A stretch of 64,000 bases of DNA, from positions 682,001 to 746,000 of the forward strand of contig NZ_JARUBH010000009.1 in the NCBI RefSeq assembly GCF_029626105.1, in the 5' to 3' direction. The notes beneath the pieces were generated by a model. It was not told the origin of the DNA. It did no database searches and saw only the letters and a list, made by a program, of their open reading frames with translations. The stretch comes from Solwaraspora sp. WMMD792 (GTDB lineage: Bacteria > Actinomycetota > Actinomycetes > Mycobacteriales > Micromonosporaceae). This document shows positions 1 through 8,551 of the stretch, piece after piece. Position 1 is the stretch's first letter, and the number at the start of each line of letters is the position of its first letter. The translations under genes and the position numbers were made by a program.

Positions 1-2
1 CG

Positions 3-884
3 CTGGCCGACGCGCTGGCCGAGGGCCGGGTCGGCGGTGCCGGCGTCGACGTGTACGCGAAGGAGCCGTGCACCTCCTCGCCGCTGTTCGCCTTCGACAA
101 CGTGGTCGCCACCCCGCACCTGGGCGCCTCGACCGCCGAGGCGCAGGACAAGGCGGGTCTGGCCGTGGCCCGCAGCGTCAAGCTCGCGCTGCAGGGCGAA
201 TTCGTCCCCGACGCGGTGAACGTGCAGGCCGGCGGGGTGGTCGCCGAGGACGTCCGGCCGCTGCTGCCGCTGGCCGAGAAGCTGGGCAAGGTGTTCACCG
301 CGGTGGCCGGGGTGGTCGCGGCCAGCGTCACCGTCGAGGTACGCGGCGAGGTCGTCGGCAACGAGGTGTCGGTGCTCAAGCTGGCCGCCACCAAGGGGCT
401 GTTCAGCTCGGTGGTCGAGGAACAGGTCACCTACGTCAACGCGCCGCACCTGGCCGCCGACCGGGGCGTCGAGGTGGAGCTGGTCACCCACCCGGACACC
501 GCCGACCAGCCCAACCTGGTCACCGTCCGGGGCGTGCTGCCCGACGGCGGTACGGCAAGTGTCTCCGGCACCGTGGTGCAGTCCGCCGGCCGGGACGTGG
601 TCCGGCTGACCGAGGTCGACGGCTTCGACCTCGAGCTGTCCGCCGAGGGCATCCTGCTCTTCTTCCGGTACGCCGACCGGCCGGGCGTGGTCGGGACCAT
701 CGGCTCGATCCTCGGCGAGTCCAATGTCAACATCGCCGCCATGCAGGTGGCCCGGCGGTCCGCCGGTGGCGAGGCGCTGATGACCCTCACCGTTGACTCC
801 GCCGTCGGCGCGGAGTCGCTGCACAACGCCGCCAGCTCGATCGGGGCGACCGCGGCCAGCGCGGTGGATCTGCGCGAGGAGTGA
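3..884 (+). CDS. serA: D-3-phosphoglycerate dehydrogenase, C-terminal part (5' end outside window)
   Basis: Partial gene open at the left edge; about 293 residues are visible. It catalyses the first committed step of serine synthesis (3-phosphoglycerate to 3-phosphohydroxypyruvate). The visible part starts inside the NAD-binding catalytic domain, with GGAGVDVYAKEP and the active-site His segment TPHLGASTAEAQ. An intervening domain (ASB type) of long actinobacterial PGDHs follows. The C-terminal ACT domain (FFRYADRPGVVGTIGSIL, then NVNIAAMQVAR) normally gives serine feedback inhibition. A 13-bp perfect hairpin follows the stop. It is upstream of leuB and ilvE, a common actinomycete neighbourhood. 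Confidence 0.97.
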   Translation: MADALAEGRVGGAGVDVYAKEPCTSSPLFAFDNVVATPHLGASTAEAQDKAGLAVARSVKLALQGEFVPDAVNVQAGGVVAEDVRPLLPLAEKLGKVFTAVAGVVAASVTVEVRGEVVGNEVSVLKLAATKGLFSSVVEEQVTYVNAPHLAADRGVEVELVTHPDTADQPNLVTVRGVLPDGGTASVSGTVVQSAGRDVVRLTEVDGFDLELSAEGILLFFRYADRPGVVGTIGSILGESNVNIAAMQVARRSAGGEALMTLTVDSAVGAESLHNAASSIGATAASAVDLREE

Positions 885-910
885 CCTGCCGGACGTGTCG
901 TCCGGCTTCG

Positions 911-940
911 GCGGTTCGGGGACCCGCGTCCCCGAACCGC
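911..940. terminator. Hairpin between converging serA and the 948-1316 gene
   Basis: A perfect 13-bp inverted repeat (911-923 with 928-940, loop CCGC) sits 27 bases after the serA stop and just before the end of the opposite-strand gene. There is no T-run, as is common in high-GC actinomycetes. The symmetric position between converging genes fits a bidirectional terminator. Confidence 0.7.
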
Positions 941-947
941 CGCCCGC

Positions 948-1316
948 TCAGCGGGTCGACGCGCTGGCCGGCGGCGGATAGACCGAGCCGTCCTGCGGAT
1001 CGAGCAGCAGCAGATCGTGTTCCTGAGCCAGCCGTTCGATGGTGAGCAGCACCTCGTCGGCGCAGGTCTGACGCAGGTTCATCTCGACGTGGTCGGTTGC
1101 GGTATGTAATGGGACCTTTGCCCAGGGGCAGTCTTCTGTGGTGGAAGCGGCACCTTGATCCGGGTAACTGGCGGTCAGCGCGGCGTGGAAGGACGTGATC
1201 CGGCGGTCGGTCGCACCGTCGGCGTGCTCACCCTGCCGGCACAGTTCGTGTGCGGCGTGTACGTCCGCCGAGGTGGACTGATCGTCCAACGCCCATACGA
1301 CTAGATCGAATGTCAC
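948..1316 (-). CDS. Conserved hypothetical protein
   Basis: About 122 residues from a GTG start (protein begins VTFDLVVWALD). I chose it because the recognisable sequence begins there and the upstream in-frame ATGs (1334, 1373) add an unconserved-looking tail. The sequence is acidic with a mid-region Trp/Pro segment (CPWAKVPLH) and an EHDLLLLDPQDGSVYPP ending. Similar small proteins occur in actinomycetes, but I know no assigned function. No signal peptide or membrane segment is seen. It converges on serA and stands alone. The start is uncertain. Confidence 0.6.
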   Translation of the reverse strand: MTFDLVVWALDDQSTSADVHAAHELCRQGEHADGATDRRITSFHAALTASYPDQGAASTTEDCPWAKVPLHTATDHVEMNLRQTCADEVLLTIERLAQEHDLLLLDPQDGSVYPPPASASTR

Positions 1317-1562
1317 GCCGCACAGCGTGCCATCCATCAGGGGGATCATTCCACCCAGTGCCGTGGCCGACAAGCAATGTCAGAGGAATTGGAACCTTGC
1401 GCCCGGTTGTGCGGAATCGATAGCGTGGCGGTGCGGTTGCTCAGGAGTTGCTCCGGCGCCGGTCGCGTCTTCGGGTGACGTTCCGGCCGGGCCGTGGTCT
1501 CTCGGGTGACTGCACCCCCGGTGCGCGAGCTGAGCGCACGTGTCGCCGGCCCGCTCCCGTGG

Positions 1563-2486
1563 TCATTTGCCGAGATCACGGGGGTGGGCCGCGCCAGGGG
1601 TCGATCTTCTTTCGCCGACCAGGTCCAGCACGTGGTAGCCGTCCACTGTGGGAAACCAGTCGCGGCCGGCGGGTCCGGCGGCGAACAGCGCGGTCGCGTA
1701 GCCGTCGGCCACCGCGAGGTCCGCGCCGATCACCATGGCGGCGCTGTCCCGCTCCACCACGGCCCCGGTGTGCGGGTCGACGACCTTTCGGCTGCCGGCG
1801 GTCAGTCCACTGGTCCCGATCGCTCCGTCCACCATGGTCACGGTGGTCGGCTGGCTGCCCGGCGTGGCGCCGGCCGGGCCGTCGCCGGTGTCTGCGGACC
1901 GCGGCTGCTGCAGGGCGATCCGCCACGGTCCGCCGTGCGGGGCGCGTCCGCGTACCACCAGATCGCCGCCGCTGACCACGGCGTAGTCGGTGATCCCGGC
2001 AGCGCGCAACCGACCAGCGGCCCGCTCGATGGCCCAGCCCTTGATCATGCCGGCCGGGTCGAACCCGCCGGGCACCGCCCACGGGTCGAACCAGCCCTCG
2101 GTGGCCACCCGCATCGCCTCGCACCGGTGCACGATGTCGGCCAGCGGCGGGTAGACCTCGGCCGCGACCTCACCCCGGCGCAGCAGCGAGACCAGGCTGT
2201 TCGGCCGCAGCGGACTGTACGTCACGTCGATCGCGCGCAGCTCCGCGACCGCGTCGCCGATCGCCTCGCTCAGCCCACGCCGGCCGATCCGTTCGCTGCC
2301 TACCAGAACGAGCTGGTACTCGGTGGTGGACGTGGCGACGGTGTGCCGGGCGACCAGCTGGCCGGCCGGGCGGCTGTCGTCGGCCGGCGCGGCGGTGCCG
2401 GACGACCCGGTCGGGGTGCCGGCTCCCGGCGTCGGACCGATCCGCAGATCGGGCGGTTCCGGCTGGGCGGCGCGGTACGCCAGCAT
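1563..2486 (-). CDS. ApbE-like FAD:protein FMN transferase
   Basis: 307 residues. Members of the ApbE family covalently attach FMN from FAD to a Thr of target flavoproteins, or bind FAD. Family marks are visible: the GFDPAGMIKGWAIERAAG segment, the VVSGGDLVVRG flavin-binding stretch, and near the C-terminus VVDPHTGAVV followed by VIGADLAVADGYATALFAAG, which holds the metal-binding Asp region. An N-terminal Pro/Gly-rich stretch replaces the lipoprotein signal seen in many ApbE proteins, so this one looks cytoplasmic. No obvious target flavoprotein lies beside it. It is divergent from leuB with about 210 bases between them. The ATG start is plausible but a more internal start cannot be excluded. 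Confidence 0.85.
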   Translation of the reverse strand: MLAYRAAQPEPPDLRIGPTPGAGTPTGSSGTAAPADDSRPAGQLVARHTVATSTTEYQLVLVGSERIGRRGLSEAIGDAVAELRAIDVTYSPLRPNSLVSLLRRGEVAAEVYPPLADIVHRCEAMRVATEGWFDPWAVPGGFDPAGMIKGWAIERAAGRLRAAGITDYAVVSGGDLVVRGRAPHGGPWRIALQQPRSADTGDGPAGATPGSQPTTVTMVDGAIGTSGLTAGSRKVVDPHTGAVVERDSAAMVIGADLAVADGYATALFAAGPAGRDWFPTVDGYHVLDLVGERRSTPGAAHPRDLGK

Positions 2487-2699
2487 CGTCGATTCTCCTT
2501 CGCCGGTGCCCGGATCCGGTCTTCACCTACAGTAGCCGTCCGAGGTAAGTATGGTGTTAAGCCCGGCTGTGTGCTCCCTGGGCGGCGCGGGACGCCGCGA
2601 CCAGCGAGTAGCGTCCGTATTCTGGGACCGACGTACCGATTTCCGGGATGATCGCTTAACGTTCGCTAGGCGGTCGACGGAGCAGACGAGGGAGTTGAC

Positions 2700-3737
2700 G
2701 TGGCGATGGCGCGGATCGCGGTCGTGGCCGGCGACGGCATCGGATCCGAGGTGACCGCGCAGGCCCGGAAGGTCATCGACGCGGTGCTGCCCGGCGTCGA
2801 GGCGACCGAGTACGACCTCGGGGCCGCCCGCTACCACCGCACCGGCGAGGTGCTGCCCGACTCGGTGCTGGACGAACTCGCCGATCACGACGCCATCCTG
2901 CTCGGTGCGGTCGGCGACCCCAGCGTCCCGCCCGGGGTGTTGGAGCGCGGCCTGCTGCTCAAGCTGCGGTTCGCCTTCGACCAGTACGTCAACCTGCGTC
3001 CGTCCCGGCTCTGGCCAGGCACGGCGAGTCCGCTCGGCGGCGTCAAGCCGGGCGAGATCGACTTCGTCGTGGTCCGCGAGGGCACCGAGGGCCTCTACAC
3101 CGGCGCCGGCGGCACGATGCACCGCGACACCCCCGCCGAGGTCGCCACCGAGGAGAGCCTCAACACCCGGCACGGGGTGGAGCGGGTGATCCGGGACGCC
3201 TTCACCCGGGCTGCCCGCCGGGAGCGGCGCAAGGTCACTCTGGTGCACAAGACCAACGTGCTGACCCACGCCGGGTCGCTGTGGTCGCGGACCTTCGCCG
3301 CCGTCAAGGCCGACTTCCCGGACATCGAGACCGAGTACCAGCACGTCGACGCCGCGGCCATGTTCATGGTCACCCAGCCCCAGCGGTACGACGTGGTGGT
3401 CACCGACAACCTGTTCGGTGACATCCTGACCGACATCGCCGCTGCGGTGACCGGCGGCATCGGGCTGGCGGCCAGCGGCTGCATCAACCCGGAACGCCGC
3501 TACCCGTCGATGTTCGAACCGGTACACGGCTCCGCGCCGGACATCGCCGGCAAGGGCGTCGCGGACCCGGTGGCCGCCGTGCTCTCCGCGTCGCTGCTGC
3601 TCGACCACCTCGGTCACCCTGAGTCGGCCGAGCGAGTAGCCAGGGCGGTCGCGGCCGAGCTGGCCTCCCGCACTCCGGGAGCCGCGCTGCGTACCGCCGA
3701 GATCGGCGATCGGCTGGCCGCCCACGCCGTGGGCTGA
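2700..3737 (+). CDS. leuB: 3-isopropylmalate dehydrogenase
   Basis: 345 residues from a GTG at 2700, preceded by a GAGGGAG ribosome binding site. The enzyme oxidises and decarboxylates 3-isopropylmalate with NAD in leucine synthesis. Visible motifs are the N-terminal [12 protein letters not shown], the substrate-loop [15 protein letters not shown], the catalytic Lys region VHKTNVL, the metal-binding [17 protein letters not shown], and the NAD-binding [14 protein letters not shown]. Length matches the actinobacterial LeuB class. ilvE lies 360 bases downstream on the same strand, and leuCD are about 37 kb away in this window, so the leucine pathway genes are split. Confidence 0.96.
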   Translation: MAMARIAVVAGDGIGSEVTAQARKVIDAVLPGVEATEYDLGAARYHRTGEVLPDSVLDELADHDAILLGAVGDPSVPPGVLERGLLLKLRFAFDQYVNLRPSRLWPGTASPLGGVKPGEIDFVVVREGTEGLYTGAGGTMHRDTPAEVATEESLNTRHGVERVIRDAFTRAARRERRKVTLVHKTNVLTHAGSLWSRTFAAVKADFPDIETEYQHVDAAAMFMVTQPQRYDVVVTDNLFGDILTDIAAAVTGGIGLAASGCINPERRYPSMFEPVHGSAPDIAGKGVADPVAAVLSASLLLDHLGHPESAERVARAVAAELASRTPGAALRTAEIGDRLAAHAVG

Positions 3738-3745
3738 GCCCAACC

Positions 3746-3774
3746 GGTCGACCCGCGTACCGCGCCGGTCGACC
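3746..3774 (+). terminator. Possible leuB terminator hairpin
   Basis: Two copies of the self-complementary octamer GGTCGACC (3746-3753 and 3767-3774) flank CGCG-TAC-CGCG, which can fold into one long hairpin 8 bases after the leuB stop. There is no T-run. Confidence 0.45.
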
Positions 3775-4097
3775 CTTGCCGGGGCCGCACCGCGCGCCGA
3801 CCGCGCTGACCGGAGTCCGCCCACACCACGCGTGTCGGCGGGCCCAGGTCCGCGCCCGTCGCCGCCAAGCCGTCAGTCCGGTACAGCACCGTCGACTACG
3901 CAAAGCTGCGCAGCTCGACTCGTCTGCCCGGTGCCGGTTGGCGTACCGACCGTGCCTTCGCCGTGGGCACCCCTGCCGACGGCCAATCACCAGGTGGCGG
4001 ACTTACCGGCCGCCGCGCCGGTTCCCGCTGAACGAACGTTCGGGGTAAGTTGCATGACACACAGCTTCGTCGCTTTCTCGCCATGGAGGTCAGCCCG
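3775..4097 (+). other. leuB-ilvE intergenic region with a LexA-like palindrome
   Basis: About 320 bases without a credible gene; reading frames here have no family resemblance. The one notable element is TGAACGAACGTTCG at 4029-4042. It differs at one position from the gram-positive SOS-box consensus CGAAC-N4-GTTCG. It lies 56 bases upstream of the ilvE start, where a promoter would be expected. Confidence 0.4.
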
Positions 4098-5195
4098 ATG
4101 ATCGGCGGTGACAAACTCGAATTCGAGATCCGTCCGAATCCACACCCGGTAGCCGACGCGGAACGCGCCGCGCTGCTGGCCAATCCCGGGTTCGGTCAGA
4201 TCTTCACCGACCACATGGTCACCGTCCGGTACGCCGAGGGCAAGGGCTGGTACGACGCCCGGGTGGAGCCACGGGCGCCGATCCCGATGGATCCGGCGAC
4301 CGCGGTGCTGCACTACGCCCAGGAGATCTTCGAAGGACTGAAGGCCTATCATGCGGCGGATGGGGGAGTGACCCTGTTCCGGCCGGACGCCAACGCGGCG
4401 AGGTTCATTGCCTCCGGCGCCCGGATGGCCATGCCAGCCCTGCCGGAGCAGGTCTTCCTCGACTCGTTGCGGCACCTGATCACAATTGATCGACAGTGGA
4501 TTCCGGCCGGCGATGACGGCAGCCTCTACCTGCGACCGTTCATGTTCGCCAGTGAGGTCTTCCTCGGTGTCCGGCCGGCCCGCGAATACCTCTACGCGGT
4601 GATCGCCTCGCCGGTCGGCTCCTACTTCTCCGGTGGGGTCAAACCGGTGACGGTCTGGGCGTCGTCGGTCTACACCCGGGCCGCGCCGGGTGGCACCGGA
4701 GCCGCGAAGTGCGGGGGTAACTACGCCGCCTCACTGGTGGCCCAGGCGGAGGCGATCGAGCACGGCTGCGACCAGGTGGTCTTCCTCGACGCGGTGCAAC
4801 GGCAGTACGTCGACGAACTCGGCGGCATGAACGTCTTCTTCGTCTACGACGACGGTTCGCTGGTCACCCCGCCACTGACCGGCGCGATCCTGCCGGGCAT
4901 CACCCGCGAGTCGGTGATCACCCTGGCCCGCCGGGCCGGTCACCAGGTCGTGGAACAGCCGGTCAGCCTGGCCCAGTGGCAGGCCGACGCGGCCAGCGGC
5001 CGACTGCGTGAGGCGTTCGCCTGCGGCACCGCCGCAGTGATCACGCCGATCGGCCGGGTCCGCTCGGCCGACGGCGAGTTCACCGTCGCCGACGGTGGGC
5101 CCGGGGAGGTCACCATGGCGCTGCGGCAGAGTCTGGTGGACCTGCAGCGGGGCCGGGGCACCGACCCGGACGGCTGGGTGCACCGGGTCTTCTGA
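4098..5195 (+). CDS. ilvE: Branched-chain amino-acid aminotransferase
   Basis: 365 residues. I chose ATG 4098 because GGAGGT at 4085-4090 lies 7 bases upstream; an earlier in-frame ATG at 4083 overlaps that site. The enzyme reversibly transaminates Leu, Ile and Val with 2-oxoglutarate using PLP (fold type IV). The PLP Lys is near residue 204 in AAKCGGNYAAS, and the arginine/loop region FMFASEVFLGVRPA and the C-terminal GTAAVITPIGRV are typical. It is the last step for all three branched-chain amino acids and fits beside leuB and cimA. A 17-bp hairpin follows the stop. Confidence 0.96.
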   Translation: MIGGDKLEFEIRPNPHPVADAERAALLANPGFGQIFTDHMVTVRYAEGKGWYDARVEPRAPIPMDPATAVLHYAQEIFEGLKAYHAADGGVTLFRPDANAARFIASGARMAMPALPEQVFLDSLRHLITIDRQWIPAGDDGSLYLRPFMFASEVFLGVRPAREYLYAVIASPVGSYFSGGVKPVTVWASSVYTRAAPGGTGAAKCGGNYAASLVAQAEAIEHGCDQVVFLDAVQRQYVDELGGMNVFFVYDDGSLVTPPLTGAILPGITRESVITLARRAGHQVVEQPVSLAQWQADAASGRLREAFACGTAAVITPIGRVRSADGEFTVADGGPGEVTMALRQSLVDLQRGRGTDPDGWVHRVF

Positions 5196-5205
5196 CCAGT
5201 GCCGT

Positions 5206-5242
5206 GACGCGGTGACCCGGGCCCGGCCCGGGTCACCGCGTC
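5206..5242. terminator. Bidirectional terminator hairpin, ilvE / phosphatase
   Basis: A perfect 17-bp inverted repeat (5206-5222 with 5226-5242, 3-base loop) lies between the converging ilvE and phosphatase genes. It is one of the strongest hairpins in the window and probably ends transcription from both sides. Confidence 0.8.
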
Positions 5243-5255
5243 GGCTCGGCCCAGG

Positions 5256-5996
5256 TCACTGCGTCAACAGATGGGCGCGCAGCTCGGTGATCCGGTCTGC
5301 GGACAGCCCGGCGGTGCGCAGGTACCCCTCGACCGAGCCGTGCCGCTGCCGCAGCTCGGTGAGGAACGTCTGCATCGCCTCGGCCGGGCAGGAGAAGAAC
5401 GGCACCGGCACCAGATGGTCGTTGCCGGCCTGGGTGCGCAGCCAGGCGAGCAGCCGTTCGCTGCCGGCGTTGCTCAACGCGTAGTCCTCGGCGATCACCG
5501 AATCCCGGACCCCGAGCAGGGACAGCGTCATCGCGCAGACCAGCCCGGTGCGGTCCTTGCCGGCCATGCAGTGCACCACCGCCGGTGCGGTCCGCGCCTC
5601 GGCCAACAGTGAGATCGCCGCGACGAAACCGTCCGCGGCCTGTTCGGTCAGATCGTGGTAGCGGTCAGCCAGGTAGCGGGCGGCACCCTGCTCCGGCTGG
5701 TAGGGGATCTCGCCCCAGTCCTGGTGCCGCAGGTGGATGTTGTGGTAGTCGAACCCGTCCGCCGGGGGGATTCGCCCGAACGTTTCGACCTCGTGCGGCC
5801 GGCGCAGGTCGATCACGGTCCGTACGCCGAGCGCGTCGAACGCCGCCGCGTCGTCGCCGTCGAGCCGGTGCGGCGAGTCGGCCCGGTAGATCCGCTGCCA
5901 GCGGACCGTGCGGCCGTCGAGCCCCGGGTAGCCCCCGATGTCACGGAAGTTGAACATGGTCGCGAAGGCCAACGAGCGGGTGGCGGCGGCAGTCAT
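5256..5996 (-). CDS. Tyrosine-protein phosphatase, dual-specificity-like (Tyr_phosphatase3 type)
   Basis: About 246 residues from ATG 5996. The active-site P-loop is VVHCMAGKDRTG, the Cx5R signature with the extended GKDRTG typical of bacterial lipid/tyrosine phosphatases of the IphP/PtpB group. The N-terminal FNFRDIGGYPG is the characteristic substrate-pocket motif of the same group. No signal peptide is seen in the chosen form; a longer form from 6143 adds an unconserved Arg/Pro-rich tail. The substrate is unknown: phosphotyrosine proteins or phosphoinositides are both possible. The gene is single on the minus strand, after a PRC-barrel gene from which it is separated by a terminator-like hairpin. 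Confidence 0.88.
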   Translation of the reverse strand: MTAAATRSLAFATMFNFRDIGGYPGLDGRTVRWQRIYRADSPHRLDGDDAAAFDALGVRTVIDLRRPHEVETFGRIPPADGFDYHNIHLRHQDWGEIPYQPEQGAARYLADRYHDLTEQAADGFVAAISLLAEARTAPAVVHCMAGKDRTGLVCAMTLSLLGVRDSVIAEDYALSNAGSERLLAWLRTQAGNDHLVPVPFFSCPAEAMQTFLTELRQRHGSVEGYLRTAGLSADRITELRAHLLTQ

Positions 5997-6032
5997 CGTT
6001 CTACGGTAGCCAGCCGGGCCGACACCGGTAAA

Positions 6033-6076
6033 CGGTGCGGGTGGCCGGCGCCACGTGGCACCGGCCACCCGCACCG
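6033..6076 (-). terminator. Hairpin after the PRC-barrel gene
   Basis: Perfect 16-bp inverted repeat, 6033-6048 with 6061-6076, 12-base loop, starting 18 bases beyond the minus-strand stop of the PRC-barrel gene. Probably its terminator. Confidence 0.65.
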
Positions 6077-6093
6077 GGTGGGTCGTCACCGGG

Positions 6094-6555
6094 TCAGATG
6101 ATCCGGCCCGGCGCCATCGGCGGGACCGGGGTGCCGGTGGCACCGCCGTAGTAGGCGCTCAGCTTGTCGCGGTACGCCGGATCCTTCGCGCTGGTCTCGT
6201 CGTACTCGGGGGCGTCCTTGATCTGGCCCTTGTCGCGGTCGACATAGACCTTCTGCGCGTCGTGGTCGACGTGGTTGACCACCCCGGCCGGCAGCATCAC
6301 CTTCCGGCCGAAGATCCACGGCCCGGTGTCGACCACCAGATGGCTGCCGTCCACCTCCTCGGTGGCGGAGTCGATCCGGCCGATGCCACCGTCGGTCGCC
6401 TCGACGTGGTAGCCGGCCAGGTTGGCGCCGTCGACCCCCGCGTCGTCGCGGTAGCGCCACGGGTCGAACGTGCCGGCCGGGGTACCGCCCACGACGTCGC
6501 CCTGACCACCGGCCGGCCCCGTCAGCGCGGTGTGTTGCGGATCGAGCCTGTCCAT
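6094..6555 (-). CDS. PRC-barrel domain protein
   Basis: 153 residues. The central region (GYHVEATDGGIGRIDSATEE to about residue 110) matches the PRC-barrel beta-barrel found in RimM, photosynthetic reaction-centre H subunits and many actinobacterial stress proteins. The Trp/Arg-rich lead-in FDPWRYRDD and the C-terminal DPAYRDKLSAYYGG are common in stand-alone actinomycete members. No membrane segment or enzyme motif is present. Role unknown, probably protein or ligand binding. GGAGG lies close upstream of the ATG. It is divergent from the cimA leader region. Confidence 0.8.
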   Translation of the reverse strand: MDRLDPQHTALTGPAGGQGDVVGGTPAGTFDPWRYRDDAGVDGANLAGYHVEATDGGIGRIDSATEEVDGSHLVVDTGPWIFGRKVMLPAGVVNHVDHDAQKVYVDRDKGQIKDAPEYDETSAKDPAYRDKLSAYYGGATGTPVPPMAPGRII

Positions 6556-6710
6556 CGGAGGTCACTCCTTCGCTCGGCGGAACTGACTGCGTCGTCGTCC
6601 CAGGAATACCCATGGCGCTCGATCGGTACACCTGACCTCGAACGATCCCGCTGTCCCGCGATGTGGATTCGACTACCGGTCCGGGCGCGGTCGGTGGCAA
6701 AGTACCCTGC

Positions 6711-6743
6711 GTGACTCGCCTCGTACTCATTATTGGCAGCTAG
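6711..6743 (+). CDS. Candidate leader peptide of the cimA attenuator
   Basis: A 10-codon reading frame (GTG start, TAG stop) encoding V/M-T-R-L-V-L-I-I-G-S. Five consecutive codons call for Leu, Val, Leu, Ile, Ile. The two Ile codons are ATT ATT, rare in this ATC-using genome, as expected for a ribosome-stalling sensor. It lies 30 bases upstream of an intrinsic terminator, and cimA, whose product feeds isoleucine synthesis, is next. The ribosome binding site is weak. Leader-peptide attenuation of branched-chain genes is known in actinobacteria; its use here is inferred from sequence. Confidence 0.65.
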   Translation: MTRLVLIIGS

Positions 6744-6802
6744 CGCGCCCGGCAACCGTCCGCCGAGCGCGCAGACCTCCCGCATCCGCGGGGGGTCTTT
6801 TT
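6743..6802 (+). promoter_or_regulatory. Transcription attenuator upstream of cimA
   Basis: The terminator stem is 6774-6783 paired with 6788-6797 (10 bp including one G-U, loop ATCC) followed by five T at 6798-6802, unusually canonical for this GC-rich genome. Immediately upstream, GCGCGC at 6743-6748 and again at 6767-6772 can pair and may be a pause hairpin. The terminator sits 90 bases before the cimA start, so it can only act on cimA or on the leader transcript. I did not identify a convincing antiterminator pairing by eye. Confidence 0.7.
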
Positions 6803-6891
6803 GTTGGCCGTACGAGGTCGGCCGGACGAGCGGGTGAGGACGGCCCGGCGCGAGCAGCGGGTGGTACGGGACGTCCGTCGAAAGGATCGAG

Positions 6892-8496
6892 ATGACTTTC
6901 CAGGTCTATGACACGACTCTGCGCGACGGTGCGCAGCGTGAGGGCATCAGCTACTCGGTGGTCGACAAACTCGCCGTCGCGCGGCTGCTGGACGACTTCG
7001 GCGTCGGCTTCATCGAGGGCGGCTGGCCCGGTGCGATGCCGAAGGACACCGAGTTCTTCCGCAGAGCCCGCACCGAACTCGACCTGCGGCACGCCGTACT
7101 CGTCGCGTTCGGTGCCACCCGCAAGGCCGGCGTCAAGGTCGCCGACGACCCACAGGTACGGGCCCTGCTCGACGCCGAGACGCCAGCGGTCTGCCTGGTC
7201 GCCAAGTCCGACATCCGGCACGTCGAGCGGGCGCTGCGCACCACCGGCGCGGAGAACCTGGCGATGGTCACCGACACGGTCGCGCACTTCGTCGCCGAGG
7301 GCCGGCGGGTCTTCCTCGACTGCGAACACTTCTTCGACGGCTTCCGGCACGACCCGGCGTACACCGCCTCGGTGGTCAGCGCGGCGGCCGCCGCCGGCGC
7401 CGAGGTCGTGGTGATGTGCGACACCAACGGCGGGATGCTGCCGTCGCAGATCGGCGCGGCGATCGCCGACCTGGTCGACCGGACCGGGCTGAGCGCCGAC
7501 CGGCTCGGCATCCACTGCCAGAACGACACCTCCTGCGCGGTGGCCAACACCATCGCCGCCGTCGAGGCCGGCGTCCGGCACTTCCAGGGCACCGCCAACG
7601 GGTACGGCGAACGCCCCGGCAACGCCGACCTGTTCGCCGTCGTCGCCAACCTGCAACTCAAGCTCGGGCTGCCGGTCCTACCGGACGGCTGCCTGGAACA
7701 GATGGTGCGCGTCTCGCACGCCATCGCCGAGATCGCCAACATCGCCCCCGACACCCACCAGGCCTACGTCGGGGCCGCCGCCTTCGCCCACAAGGCGGGG
7801 CTGCACGCGAGTGCGATCAAAGTGGATCCGTTGCTGTACAACCACGTCGACCCGTCGGTTGTCGGCAATGACATGCGGATCCTGGTGACCGAGATGGCCG
7901 GCCGGGCCAGCATCGAGTTGAAGAGCCGTGAACTCGGTGTCGACCTGGCCGGCCATCCGGACGCGCTGTCCCGGGTCACCAAGCGGGTGAAGGAGCTGGA
8001 GGCCGGCGGCTGGTCCTTCGAAGCCGCCGACGCCTCGTTCGAGCTGCTGGTCCGCTCCGAGCTGGCGGCCGACACCGGTGCCGTCACCACCCGGCCGTTC
8101 GCCCTGGAGTCCTACCGGGTGCTGGTGGAGCACCGCGAGGACGGCGCGGTGGTCTCCGAGGCCACCGTCAAGGTTCGGGTACGCGGCGAGCGGGTGATCG
8201 CCACCGCCGAGGGCAACGGCCCGGTCAACGCCCTCGACGAGGCGTTGCGGGTGGCGCTGCGCAGCCACTACCCGGACCTGGCCGAGTTCCGGTTGGCCGA
8301 CTACAAGGTGCGGATCCTGGAAGGCAGCCAGGGCACCGGGGCGATCACCCGGGTGCTGGTGGAGACGGTCGACGGCAACGCCCGGGACTGGACCACCGTC
8401 GGGGTGCACGAGAACGTGGTGGAGGCCAGCTGGCACGCCCTGGTCGACGCGCTCACCTACGGACTGGCCCGCAGCCGGACCACCACCGGCGTCTGA
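6892..8496 (+). CDS. cimA: Citramalate synthase
   Basis: 534 residues, ATG preceded by GAAAGGATCGAG. It condenses pyruvate and acetyl-CoA to (R)-citramalate, a threonine-independent route to 2-oxobutanoate and isoleucine. The N-terminal DRE-TIM barrel shows YDTTLRDGAQREG, and the metal-binding LGIHCQNDTSCAVANT and GTANGYGERPGNADL follow. The C-terminal region from about residue 400 is the LeuA-type allosteric dimer domain (KVRVRGERVIATAEGNGPVNALDEAL). The FIEGGWPGAMPKDTEFF segment is typical of CimA rather than LeuA. Placement near leuB and ilvE and the leader peptide upstream support branched-chain metabolism. Confidence 0.95.
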   Translation: MTFQVYDTTLRDGAQREGISYSVVDKLAVARLLDDFGVGFIEGGWPGAMPKDTEFFRRARTELDLRHAVLVAFGATRKAGVKVADDPQVRALLDAETPAVCLVAKSDIRHVERALRTTGAENLAMVTDTVAHFVAEGRRVFLDCEHFFDGFRHDPAYTASVVSAAAAAGAEVVVMCDTNGGMLPSQIGAAIADLVDRTGLSADRLGIHCQNDTSCAVANTIAAVEAGVRHFQGTANGYGERPGNADLFAVVANLQLKLGLPVLPDGCLEQMVRVSHAIAEIANIAPDTHQAYVGAAAFAHKAGLHASAIKVDPLLYNHVDPSVVGNDMRILVTEMAGRASIELKSRELGVDLAGHPDALSRVTKRVKELEAGGWSFEAADASFELLVRSELAADTGAVTTRPFALESYRVLVEHREDGAVVSEATVKVRVRGERVIATAEGNGPVNALDEALRVALRSHYPDLAEFRLADYKVRILEGSQGTGAITRVLVETVDGNARDWTTVGVHENVVEASWHALVDALTYGLARSRTTTGV

Positions 8497-8505
8497 CCTG
8501 CCCGG

Positions 8506-8537
8506 CCGGGGCCACCGGTGACCTGCCCTGGCCCCGG
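8506..8537. terminator. Hairpin between converging cimA and nuclease-fold gene
   Basis: Inverted repeat of 9 bp, 8506-8514 with 8529-8537, lies in the 55-base gap between converging stops. Likely terminator, no T-run. Confidence 0.5.
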
Positions 8538-8551
8538 GCGGGCGCTCCGGG

